Assembly (NCBI GenBank): GCA_021813085.1 | Contig: JAKAMA010000132.1 | Location: 1-6,803, forward strand | Length of the DNA: 6,803 nt | Direction: 5' to 3' | Source of the DNA: Chloroflexota bacterium | GTDB lineage: Bacteria; Chloroflexota; Dehalococcoidia; DSTF01; JACRBR01 | In this document: positions 1 through 5,287 of the stretch, in pieces | How the letters are laid out: each line of letters opens with the position of its first letter | Numbering within the stretch: the first letter of the stretch is position 1 | Made by a program: the position numbers and the translations under genes | Notes under the pieces: model-generated | Databases searched by the model: none | What the model was told of the DNA's origin: nothing | The model's input: only the letters and a program-made list of their open reading frames with translations

Positions 1-425
1 TGCTGCAGGTAGCCCCAGAGGTCCGGCTCGACGTGCAGCACGACCTTGTTGGCGGGGAAGGCGCCCGCGCGCTGGAAGAACAGCTTCAGGTCGTTGTAGT
101 ACGCCGTCATCGTCGCCGTGTCCTGAATGTTCGCCAGGTCGCCCGCGGACTCGCTCATGCTGCTGCCCGGCGTCGACTGGTACATCATGTAGTAGGTGAA
201 CACCGGCACGATGCCGTTCGCGATCGAGTCCTGGATGTAGTACGTGGCGAACTGGCCGCCGGCGTTCCACGTCGCCCAGCCGTTGCCGGTGTTGACGCCG
301 CCCGCGAGGTACTGGTAGCGGAAGCCGAACGGCGCGGTCGCCTTCATCGCCGCGGCGCCGCCCGGCGAGTCCGCCATGCCTAGCTGGAGGTTCTTGAAGG
401 GCCAGCCGGCGGGCACCGGCGGCAG
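1..425. repeat. Tandem duplication, left unit
   Basis: This stretch aligns without gaps to 2151-2575 at a constant offset of 2150. I count 8 mismatches in positions 1-300, including an identical run of 100 bases from 22 to 121. Similarity then decays towards 370-425 and stops where the signal peptide codons begin. Of the 8 mismatches, three change residues (D/N, S/N, N/Y) and five are silent. The left limit is outside the window. Confidence 0.95.
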
Positions 426-518
426 GCATGCGGAGACCAGCACCGCCGCGCCGAGCAGCATCGCGAAGCACACGACAACTGCGCGGCGTGTGCCTGCCAT
501 CCGGCGGATGCACGTCAT
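1..518 (-). CDS. Surface lipoprotein with EPD-motif barrel, left tandem copy, 3' end outside window
   Basis: This is an N-terminal fragment of 172 full codons; the rest lies beyond the left edge. The start at 518 (MTCIRRMAGTRR) opens a lipoprotein signal peptide: an Arg-rich n-region, a hydrophobic core and the lipobox VSAC with Cys31. After Cys31 it goes straight into LPPVPAGWP and the barrel domain. It therefore lacks the roughly 30-residue Pro/Thr spacer of the neighbouring copy. Visible barrel motifs are LQLGMAD (about 44-50), FTYYMMYQ and VVLHVEPDLWG, with E164-P165-D166. It should be exported and lipid-anchored on the outer face of the membrane. The start is uncertain: ATG at 500 is in frame, and no strong Shine-Dalgarno sequence precedes either (AAGG lies about 14 nt before 518). 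Function is not known; a polysaccharide-acting barrel is inferred only from the EPD motif. The coding call is firm because the protein closely matches the downstream copy. Confidence 0.85.
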   Translation of the reverse strand, partial: MTCIRRMAGTRRAVVVCFAMLLGAAVLVSACLPPVPAGWPFKNLQLGMADSPGGAAAMKATAPFGFRYQYLAGGVNTGNGWATWNAGGQFATYYIQDSIANGIVPVFTYYMMYQSTPGSSMSESAGDLANIQDTATMTAYYNDLKLFFQRAGAFPANKVVLHVEPDLWGYLQ

Positions 519-547
519 GCCCAACTCTGACACCTTCGCTCTCCGGG

Positions 548-567
548 GGCGGTCTGTCGCGACCGCC
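548..567. other. Inverted repeat upstream of the left lipoprotein gene
   Basis: A perfect 7-bp stem GGCGGTC / GACCGCC encloses a 6-base loop, 30-49 bp upstream of the ATG at 518. No T-tract follows on either strand, so it is not a canonical intrinsic terminator. In the minus-strand transcript it would sit in the 5' leader. It overlaps a second imperfect palindrome (561-575). It could be an mRNA hairpin or an operator half-site pair, or chance in GC-rich DNA. Confidence 0.4.
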
Positions 568-583
568 GGCCGGTCAGCGTCCC

Positions 584-610
584 CGCGCGAGCATAGCGCA
601 CGGGGGCCGC
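584..610 (-). promoter_or_regulatory. Conserved upstream element, left copy (possible promoter core or operator)
   Basis: On the plus strand it reads as blocks GCGAG, ATAGCGC, CGG and GGCCGC, each separated by one variable base. The same blocks with the same spacing occur at 2918-2944. Read on the minus strand it contains TATGCT, a 4/6 match to a -10 box, but no good -35 lies 17 bp upstream. It ends 66 bp before the ATG at 518. The rest of the 519-724 gap shows only weak GC hairpins and no gene. Confidence 0.45.
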
Positions 611-724
611 CCCTCGCACGGCGCTCGACGTGCCGTATCGCGCAGGTACATCGTGGTGCGACGTCGTCGTCGCGGCCGCCCGTCACGCGGCGGTCTCCGT
701 GCGAGCGAGCGGATGCACGTGCGC

Positions 725-2776
725 CTACGGCGTCAGGGCGATCGGCGTCTCGCCCACCGGGATGTGGACCGGCGGCGAGGTCGGTGTGGGCGTGGCGGTC
801 GCCGTGCGCGTCGGTGTGGCGGTCGCCAGCGTCGAGACGGTCCCGTACATGGCGAACGCCTGGTTGGCCTGCTTCGTCCAGCCGCTGATTGCCGCGGGGA
901 AGGGGCCGTACGCCTGCGGCGCCCAGCCCACGAAATCCGACGACGTCAGCCCGCTGGCGACGACGTAGACGGTGCCGATGTTGTCCGTCTGCGCCACGAT
1001 CCAGTAGGTGCCCGGCGCGAGCAGCGGCCCGGCCGGCACGGCGAGCGTATTCCAACCGGCGGCCGCCACGCCCTCGCCCGACTGGGCGAGCAGCGCGCCC
1101 GGGTCGCCGCTGCCGTTCGTGCCATAGAGGGCGAGCCGGACGTGGGCGCCGGGCGGCGTCGCGCCCACGTACAGCGACAGCGCCGTCAGCGTCCCCTGTG
1201 TCGAAAGCGTGAAGCGCGAGCCGTTGATGTAGCCCGCGTCCGATGTATCGTTGCTGCCGGTGGTCACGGTGCGGCCGAACAGGACGACCGGCTGTGGCGT
1301 GCTCGTCGGCGTTGGCGTACCGGCGGGGGGCGGCGTGCCGGTGGCGGTCGGAGTCGCGGTCGCCGTCGGCGCGGCCGGCGTTGCCGTCGGGATCGCCCCG
1401 CCGCTGAGCGGCATGGCGCCAGTCGTGTAGTAGGCGGCGGCCTTCTGGCGGAAGAAGCCGCCGTCGTCGTCGGCGCTGAGGGAGACGCCCGTGTTGCCGT
1501 TGATCGGCGCCGGGTTCGTGACGCCGTCGACCGCGGCGTCGCACGCGCAGGTCGCGCCGTCCGCGCCGCGCCCGAAGAGGAAGGCGATGACGCCGGCGTT
1601 GAGGTACGCCGTCAGGTTGGCGCGGGTCGCGTCGTCGAGCAGCCACTCGACGTGGTTGTCCTGGTAGTGGTCCCAGGTGTTGTCCATCGCCCGCATCTTC
1701 GTGTTGCCCAGCGGGATCTGCCACATGACGATGCGCGTCCCCGACTGCGCCGAGAAGTCGCCGAGGTAGCGGACGTTGCGGGCGAAGTCCGCCGGGCCCC
1801 ACCACGCGGCGCCGCCATCGCCGTAGATGTACTGCTTGAACGCCGCGTCGCGGTCGCTGAACTCGGCGAACGACAGGTCGAAGCCGCTGTGCAGCGAGGT
1901 GTAGAACGCCGCCGACCGCGCCGCCAGCGCGTCCACCGTCGCGTTGTCCGGCTTCGTGTACAGGATGTCGTCCCCCGTCCCCCACACGCTCAGGTGGTAC
2001 GCCAGCAGCACGTTCGGGGCGTACGTGTCGCGCAGCTTCTTGATGCCCTGGGCGAAGCCGGCGGCGTTGTTTGGCAACCCCGCCAGCTCCGGCAGGCCCG
2101 TCGCGGCGACCTTCGCCGGCACCGTGCTCGCGTCGTCGTTGGTCGACGCCTGCTGCAGGTAGCCCCAGAGATCCGGCTCGACGTGCAGCACGACCTTGTT
2201 GGCGGGGAAGGCGCCCGCGCGCTGGAAGAACAGCTTCAGGTCGTTGTAGTACGCCGTCATCGTCGCCGTGTTCTGGATGTTCGCCAGGTCGCCCGCGGAC
2301 TCGCTCATGCTGTTACCCGGCGTTGACTGGTACATCATGTAGTAGGTGAACACCGGCACGATGCCGTTCGCGATCGAGTCCTGGATGTAGTACGTGGCGA
2401 ACTGGCCGCCGGCGTTCCACGTCGCCCAGCCGTAGCCGGTGTTGACGCCCCCCGCGAGGTACTGGTAGCGGAAGCCGAAGGGCGCGGTCGCCTTCAGCGT
2501 AGCGGCGCCGCCCGGATCGTCGGCCATGCCGAGCTGGAGGGTGGCCGCCGGCCAGCCGGCCGGCACCGGCGGCAGCGCCTGCGTGCGGATGCCCGGCAGC
2601 GGAGTCGGCGTCGCGGGGTCGGGCAGACGCGGCACGAGCGGGATGGGCGTCAGGATGCACGCCGAGACCAGGAGCGACGCCAGGAGCGCAACGGCGGCGC
2701 ACGCGACGGACCGCCGCAAGCCAAATGGATGCCAACGTGGATGCACCGGACCCCCCGTCTCCGGCTCGCCTCGCAT
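725..2776 (-). CDS. Secreted lipoprotein: predicted alpha/beta barrel (GH6-like EPD motif) plus C-terminal beta-sandwich, right tandem copy
   Basis: This 683-residue protein has a signal peptide (about 20-39) and the lipobox VSAC with Cys40. A Pro/Thr spacer (41-72) follows. A predicted alpha/beta barrel (about 78-455) shows regularly spaced strand-like segments: LQLGMAD, FRYQYLAGG, IVPVFTYY, VVLHVEPDLWG (E200-P201-D202), NVLLAYHLSVWG, DLSFAEFSD (E305), RIVMWQIPLGN and GVIAFLFG. Then come a TP linker (462-497), a beta-sandwich-like domain (about 498-648) ending in FAMYGTVS, and a second TP-rich tail. The EPD segment resembles the second GH6 cellulase signature but has His and Trp at two signature positions, so a glycan role is only inferred. 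I do not recognise a named family. The C-terminal domain has the look of carbohydrate-binding or 'anchor' modules common in Chloroflexota. ATG 2776 lacks a clear ribosome site; GTG at 2746 is an alternative start giving a shorter n-region. Confidence 0.92.
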   Translation of the reverse strand: MRGEPETGGPVHPRWHPFGLRRSVACAAVALLASLLVSACILTPIPLVPRLPDPATPTPLPGIRTQALPPVPAGWPAATLQLGMADDPGGAATLKATAPFGFRYQYLAGGVNTGYGWATWNAGGQFATYYIQDSIANGIVPVFTYYMMYQSTPGNSMSESAGDLANIQNTATMTAYYNDLKLFFQRAGAFPANKVVLHVEPDLWGYLQQASTNDDASTVPAKVAATGLPELAGLPNNAAGFAQGIKKLRDTYAPNVLLAYHLSVWGTGDDILYTKPDNATVDALAARSAAFYTSLHSGFDLSFAEFSDRDAAFKQYIYGDGGAAWWGPADFARNVRYLGDFSAQSGTRIVMWQIPLGNTKMRAMDNTWDHYQDNHVEWLLDDATRANLTAYLNAGVIAFLFGRGADGATCACDAAVDGVTNPAPINGNTGVSLSADDDGGFFRQKAAAYYTTGAMPLSGGAIPTATPAAPTATATPTATGTPPPAGTPTPTSTPQPVVLFGRTVTTGSNDTSDAGYINGSRFTLSTQGTLTALSLYVGATPPGAHVRLALYGTNGSGDPGALLAQSGEGVAAAGWNTLAVPAGPLLAPGTYWIVAQTDNIGTVYVVASGLTSSDFVGWAPQAYGPFPAAISGWTKQANQAFAMYGTVSTLATATPTRTATATPTPTSPPVHIPVGETPIALTP
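767..832 (-). repeat. Low-complexity Thr-Pro tail of the lipoprotein
   Basis: The DNA carries short tandem units: GTGGCGGTCGCC at 792-803 recurs at 816-827, and TCGGTGTGG at 781 recurs at 811. They encode ATATPTRTATATPTPT. This extended, probably flexible segment follows the beta-sandwich domain and is followed only by the short tail VHIPVGETPIALTP. Confidence 0.7.
1286..1393 (-). repeat. Thr-Pro interdomain linker of the lipoprotein
   Basis: This encodes residues 462-497, almost entirely Thr, Pro and Ala (TATPAAPTATATPTATG and so on). It is a typical extended linker between an extracellular catalytic-like domain and an accessory domain. Such linkers are very common in secreted Chloroflexota proteins, and it is one of the main clues to the host lineage. 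Confidence 0.8.
2151..2575. repeat. Tandem duplication, right unit (partner of 1-425)
   Basis: This is the matching segment inside the complete lipoprotein gene. It encodes residues from about LPPVPAGWP to VEPDLWGYLQQ. Similarity to the left unit continues to the left window edge, so the duplicated unit probably covers much more of the gene. Confidence 0.95.
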
Positions 2777-2917
2777 CTTGGCGCGCCGGCCTAACCCCTA
2801 CGGGCATGATCGGCACGGGCCGCCGCGATCTGTGCGCGGGACCGCATCTCCGATCCTTGGAATCTTACGAACACATGCCCGGCCGGCGCCGCCCGGTGCG
2901 TGTCCGACGGTGCCTGG

Positions 2918-2944
2918 CGTGCGAGAATAGCGCTCGGTGGCCGC
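2918..2944. promoter_or_regulatory. Conserved upstream element, right copy
   Basis: It matches 584-610 at 23 of 27 positions in the same orientation, with the mismatches at isolated single positions. It lies 142 bp upstream of the lipoprotein ATG at 2776 and 43 bp upstream of the divergent CMD-family ATG at 2987. On the minus strand it includes TATTCT. On the plus strand it includes TGC-GAGAAT, a weak extended -10 for the CMD gene. The remaining 2777-2986 gap shows no gene and no near-consensus -35/-10 pair. Confidence 0.45.
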
Positions 2945-2976
2945 TGCGTCTGTTGCGGGGGGCGCCTGTCCGGATC

Positions 2977-2982
2977 AGGAGG
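2977..2982 (+). promoter_or_regulatory. Ribosome binding site that fixes the CMD-family start
   Basis: A perfect AGGAGG lies 4 bases before the ATG at 2987. The reading frame stays open upstream to a GTG at 2900, but this site and the start of family-like sequence at MARVRLNE argue strongly for 2987. Confidence 0.85.
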
Positions 2983-2986
2983 TTTC

Positions 2987-3541
2987 ATGGCGCGTGTGCG
3001 ACTGAACGAGACGTCTGACCTGCCCGAGGAGCACCGCTGGCTGTTCGAGCGCCTGGAGCGGCACGACGGCGACGTGATCAACATCTTCCGCGCGCTCTCG
3101 CACAGCCCCGTCGCGCTGCGGCGCTTCATCAAGCTGGGCAGCTACTTCCTCGAAGAGGGCAAGCTCGACCCGCAGCTCCGCGAGCTGGCGATCCTGCGCG
3201 TCGGCCGGGAGTGCGGCGCCCCGTACAAGGTTGCCCAGCACATCGCCCTGGCGAGGCGCGCGGGCCTTACCGACGCGCAGGTACGGGGCGTCGAGGCACC
3301 ACACGCAGGGCTGTACGACCGGCGCCAGCTCGCCGTGCTGACCTACGCCGGCGAGCTGACGGCGCACGCGCGGGCGTCCGATGCGGCGTACGGGGCCGTC
3401 TCGTCCTTCCTGAACGCGGAGGAACTGGTCGAGCTCACGCTGGTCATCGGCTACTACAACATGGTCGCCCGGGCACTCAACGCGCTGGAGGTCGACATCG
3501 ACACGCAGGCGCGGCGGGACCTCGAGACCGTGGGCGGCTGA
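2987..3541 (+). CDS. Carboxymuconolactone decarboxylase (CMD/AhpD-like) family protein
   Basis: This 184-residue, all-helical cytoplasmic protein matches the CMD family. The core is RELAILRVGRECGAPYKVAQ-H (E66, C76, Y80, H85), followed by IALARRAGLTDAQV, the typical helix after the active site. There is one Cys only, so the CXXC redox pair of AhpD is absent. It therefore belongs with the Y...QH decarboxylase-like subgroup rather than the peroxiredoxin reductase partners. Members act in aromatic ring-cleavage pathways (gamma-carboxymuconolactone to enol-lactone) or in unknown hydroperoxide or quinone chemistry, and no pathway gene is nearby to choose between these. A second helical segment (ELVELTLVIGYYNMVARALNAL, here 147-168, split by eye) closes the fold. 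Length is normal for the subgroup. The start is set by AGGAGG. It converges on the winged-helix gene with 6 bp between stop codons. Confidence 0.9.
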   Translation: MARVRLNETSDLPEEHRWLFERLERHDGDVINIFRALSHSPVALRRFIKLGSYFLEEGKLDPQLRELAILRVGRECGAPYKVAQHIALARRAGLTDAQVRGVEAPHAGLYDRRQLAVLTYAGELTAHARASDAAYGAVSSFLNAEELVELTLVIGYYNMVARALNALEVDIDTQARRDLETVGG

Positions 3542-3547
3542 GGCACC

Positions 3548-3910
3548 TCATCCCTGGGCGGATCCCGGCGGCGCCGCGGCAGGGCGCGGCTGGAGGCCCG
3601 GCGGCAGCTCGATGGCGCTGGGGACGCGGCCGGAGATCGCGAACAGGGCGCTCGCGAGCTCTTCGATGGTGTACTTGCCGTGGCTCCGGTGCGCCATCAG
3701 GGCTGCCATGTCCACCGTATAGACGTTGCGCCGGCCCTCCTTGCGTCGGCTGATGATCGCGTCATCCTCCAGCGCGCGCAGGATCGAGAGCGCGGCCCGC
3801 TCGGTGATGCCGACGGTCGCGGCGATGTCGCGCAGCGTCGAGCGGTGGTGCTCGATGATGTGAATGAGGACGAGCGCGTGATTCGTCAGCAGCCCCCACC
3901 TGGCGCTCAT
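3548..3910 (-). CDS. Small winged-helix (MarR/ArsR-like) transcriptional regulator
   Basis: This is a 120-residue protein. Helices at WGLLTNHALVLIHIIE lead into a helix-turn-helix, TLRDIAATVGITERAALSIL (25-44). A wing follows: AIISRRKEGRRNVYTVD (51-67). The C-terminal third (IEELASALFAISG, then a Pro/Ala tail) is short, so the dimer interface is probably minimal, and there are no Cys residues for metal or redox sensing. The family motif (LTNHA, LRDIA, GITERA, GRRN.Y) is common in small single-domain regulators of Chloroflexota and Actinobacteria. The ligand is unknown. It is divergent from csrA and convergent with the CMD gene, so either could be a target; the csrA promoter lies 33 bp upstream of its start. 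The GGTGG at 4-8 bases before the ATG is a modest ribosome site. Confidence 0.88.
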   Translation of the reverse strand: MSARWGLLTNHALVLIHIIEHHRSTLRDIAATVGITERAALSILRALEDDAIISRRKEGRRNVYTVDMAALMAHRSHGKYTIEELASALFAISGRVPSAIELPPGLQPRPAAAPPGSAQG

Positions 3911-3942
3911 GTTGCCACCCCCGATCGTCCTGCCCGGCAGTG

Positions 3943-3971
3943 TTGACAGGGCACGACGAAAGAATTACAAT
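3943..3971 (+). promoter_or_regulatory. Near-consensus sigma-70 type promoter for csrA
   Basis: TTGACA (3943-3948, a perfect -35) and TACAAT (3966-3971, 5 of 6 for -10) are separated by exactly 17 bp. They lie in a locally AT-richer stretch of otherwise very GC-rich DNA. Transcription would start near 3978 and read rightwards into csrA, giving a leader of about 209 nt. Confidence 0.85.
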
Positions 3972-3979
3972 ACCAGTAA
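3965..3979. promoter_or_regulatory. Candidate operator on the csrA promoter
   Basis: The inverted repeat TTAC-N7-GTAA overlaps the -10 box and the predicted start site. The divergent winged-helix gene next door is an obvious candidate binder. The half-sites are only 4 bp, so this is weak on its own. Confidence 0.25.
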
Positions 3980-4030
3980 CAGGATTCTGGAAACGGAAAG
4001 GGTGTGGAACGGGTTCCCGCTTCAGGCATC

Positions 4031-4063
4031 CGGCATTCGGGTTCTTACTTAGCCCGAATTCCG
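4031..4063 (+). other. Hairpin in the csrA leader
   Basis: ATTCGGG (4035-4041) pairs with CCCGAAT (4053-4059). A G-U and an A-U pair extend the stem inwards, leaving a 7-nt loop. CGG (4031-4033) and CCG (4061-4063) add an outer stem after a 1x1 mismatch. No T-run follows, so it is probably a leader structure rather than a terminator. Confidence 0.55.
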
Positions 4064-4142
4064 CCTTACGGTCAAGCACGTCGTAGAGCGATCCAGGAGC
4101 GGGCACGCGCATGGGACGGCGGTGACGGTGGCGGGGAGCACA

Positions 4143-4164
4143 GCGCGGGGGCTCTTCCCCGCGC
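4143..4164 (+). other. Strong GC hairpin next to the csrA ribosome site
   Basis: GCGCGGGG (4143-4150) pairs perfectly with CCCCGCGC (4157-4164) across a GCTCTT loop. A possible extra G-U pair would give a 9-bp stem. It ends 3 nt before the AGAGGA ribosome site. It may present or shield the ribosome site. It lacks a U-tract and so is not an ordinary terminator. Confidence 0.65.
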
Positions 4165-4186
4165 GTCAGAGGAAAGCGCGAGCAGG

Positions 4187-4384
4187 ATGCTCATTCTGGT
4201 ACGCAAGGTCCAGCAGGGGATCTGGATCGAAGGCGACATCTACGTGAAAGTCCTCAGCGTCGAGCGCGACCGCGTAAAGCTGGGTATTACCGCACCCGGC
4301 GACGTGAAGGTGATGCGGGAGGAGCTGCTCGGCGCGTCGGCGGGAGCGGAGACGCCGGCTTCCGGCACGCACGGCGGCAGGTAG
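4187..4384 (+). CDS. csrA: CsrA/RsmA-family RNA-binding translational regulator
   Basis: This 65-residue protein aligns without gaps to E. coli CsrA over residues 1-47: MLIL at the N-terminus, L4 and R6 on strand 1, G33, the AP at 36-37, and V42 and R44 in VMREEL. These include the residues that contact the GGA RNA motif. The protein would form a domain-swapped dimer that binds mRNA leaders and represses or stabilises them. A hydrophilic tail (50-65, ASAGAETPASGTHGGR) follows, as is common and variable in the family. No fliW or flagellar gene is in the window, so its usual antagonist is not visible here. The ATG is preceded by AGAGGA at a 13-base distance and overlaps an AGGATG motif. It is the only gene driven by the 3943 promoter that I can see; its transcript converges on degV. 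Confidence 0.95.
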   Translation: MLILVRKVQQGIWIEGDIYVKVLSVERDRVKLGITAPGDVKVMREELLGASAGAETPASGTHGGR

Positions 4385-4398
4385 GCGCCCGTCGTCGG

Positions 4399-4427
4399 AT
4401 GTGGCATCAAGAGCCGGGCAGCCACAT
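4399..4427. terminator. Inverted repeat between convergent csrA and degV
   Basis: ATGTGGC (4399-4405) and GCCACAT (4421-4427) form a 7-bp stem with a 15-nt loop in the 53-bp gap between the two stop codons. The location fits a bidirectional terminator, but there is no T-tract on either side, so termination here is only a guess. Confidence 0.3.
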
Positions 4428-4437
4428 GGAGCCGCCC

Positions 4438-5286
4438 CTAGCGGCGATCGCGGTCGTCCTCCCCGACGACGGCGATGCCGACCATCCCGGGGCCGCCGTG
4501 CACGCCGAGCGCCGGGCCGAAGCGCCCGACTACCAGGCGCGCGTCCGGGCTCGCCGCGCGGGCGCGTTCGGCGAGCTGGGCGGCGTCCTCCGGCGTGGTC
4601 GTGTGGAGCACGGCGATCTCGGTGACACGCTCGGCGTGTGCCACGAGCGCGAACAGCTCGTCGAGCGCCTTTGCCCGCGACCGGGCACGGGTAAGCGGCA
4701 CCACTTCGCCGTCGCGCACGGTGATGACGGGCTTGAGCCGCAGCAGGCCACCGAGGAACGCCTGGGCGCGGCCGATGCGGCCGCCGCGGCGCAGGAATTC
4801 GAGCGTCTCGAGCGCCACGGCGACGTGCAGGCGCCGTGCGGTGGACTCCGCCGCGGCCACGCACTGTTCCCGGGAGCCGCCGGCGCGCGCGGCACGTGCC
4901 GCCGCCAGCACGCAGAGCCCGAGCCCCATCGATACGGAACCGGTGTCGACGACGCTGATCCGCCCCGGCGCGACCTCCTCCGCGGCGTGACGCGCGGTGT
5001 CCACGGTGCCGCTGAGCTTGTGCGAGAGATGCACCGAAACGACCTCCCCGCGGGACGCGAGGTGCTCATACGCGTAGCGGAACAGCGCGGGCGGCGGTTG
5101 CGACGTCGCCGGCAGCACCTTCGCGGTGGGGAGCCGCCCGTAGAACTCGTCGGCCGTCAGGTCGACGCCGTCGCGAAATGCTTCGCTGCCGAACGAGATC
5201 GTCAGCGGCACAACGTCGATCTTCAGCTCCTCGCGCAGCTCCCGCGGGATGTCGGATGTGCTGTCCGTGACGACGCTGACGGTCAC
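4438..5286 (-). CDS. fakB: DegV-family fatty acid-binding protein (FakB partner)
   Basis: This 282-residue protein has the full DegV signature set in order: VVTDSTSDIP (5-14), the LPATSQPPPALF loop with T61, VSVHLSHKLSGT (83-94, S92), ISVVDTGS, EFLRRGGRIGRAQAFLG and LKPVITVRDG, and the C-terminal GVHGGPGMVG with H263. In FakB proteins the TSQ Thr and the His of the HGGPG motif bind the fatty acid carboxylate. The protein holds the acyl chain while FakA phosphorylates the carboxyl group, and then passes acyl-phosphate to PlsX/PlsY. The GTG at 5286 starts one base after the fakA stop (TAG-C-GTG), so translation is probably coupled. No strong Shine-Dalgarno sequence is visible, consistent with coupling. 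An open frame extends upstream to 5583 but overlaps fakA and has no DegV-like sequence. Length is typical of the family. The specific fatty acid preferred cannot be told. Confidence 0.93.
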   Translation of the reverse strand: MTVSVVTDSTSDIPRELREELKIDVVPLTISFGSEAFRDGVDLTADEFYGRLPTAKVLPATSQPPPALFRYAYEHLASRGEVVSVHLSHKLSGTVDTARHAAEEVAPGRISVVDTGSVSMGLGLCVLAAARAARAGGSREQCVAAAESTARRLHVAVALETLEFLRRGGRIGRAQAFLGGLLRLKPVITVRDGEVVPLTRARSRAKALDELFALVAHAERVTEIAVLHTTTPEDAAQLAERARAASPDARLVVGRFGPALGVHGGPGMVGIAVVGEDDRDRR

Positions 5287-5287
5287 G

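Larger units (their letters stand above)
3978..4186 (+). promoter_or_regulatory. Structured, GGA-rich 5' leader of csrA
   Basis: This 209-nt untranslated leader contains GGA triplets beginning at 3982, 3989, 3995, 4006, 4096, 4114, 4135, 4171 and 4185. The first four fall in the first 31 nt. The last is AGGATG, which overlaps the csrA start codon, and the one at 4171 is in the probable Shine-Dalgarno AGAGGA (4168-4173). GGA in a loop or near a ribosome site is the core of a CsrA binding site. The frame of csrA is open back to a GTG at 4004, but CsrA proteins begin at MLIL, so this is taken as leader. A four-codon ATG-to-TGA frame at 4111-4125 follows an AGGAG; whether it is translated is unknown. 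Confidence 0.55.

Noticed and set aside
618..636. ACGGC-N9-GCCGT inverted repeat downstream of the right lipoprotein gene as a terminator
   Set aside because: The stem is only 5 bp, with a 9-nt loop and no T-tract; this is expected by chance at this GC content.
428..2326. Very long plus-strand open frame of 632 codons
   Set aside because: It is antisense to the lipoprotein gene. Its translation is Arg/Val/Gly-rich without motifs, and it is open only because of GC-biased codon use. It crosses both the intergenic gap and the signal peptide region.
2900..2986. Longer CMD-family start at GTG 2900
   Set aside because: AGGAGG four bases before ATG 2987 and the start of family-like sequence favour the shorter protein.
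4004..4186. N-terminal extension of CsrA from GTG 4004
   Set aside because: CsrA proteins start at MLIL. The extension is low-complexity and unlike any CsrA, and the GTG has no properly spaced ribosome site. It is better read as leader.
4530..5069. Arg/Ser-rich open frames on both strands across degV and fakA
   Set aside because: They overlap well-supported genes in other frames and show no recognisable motifs.
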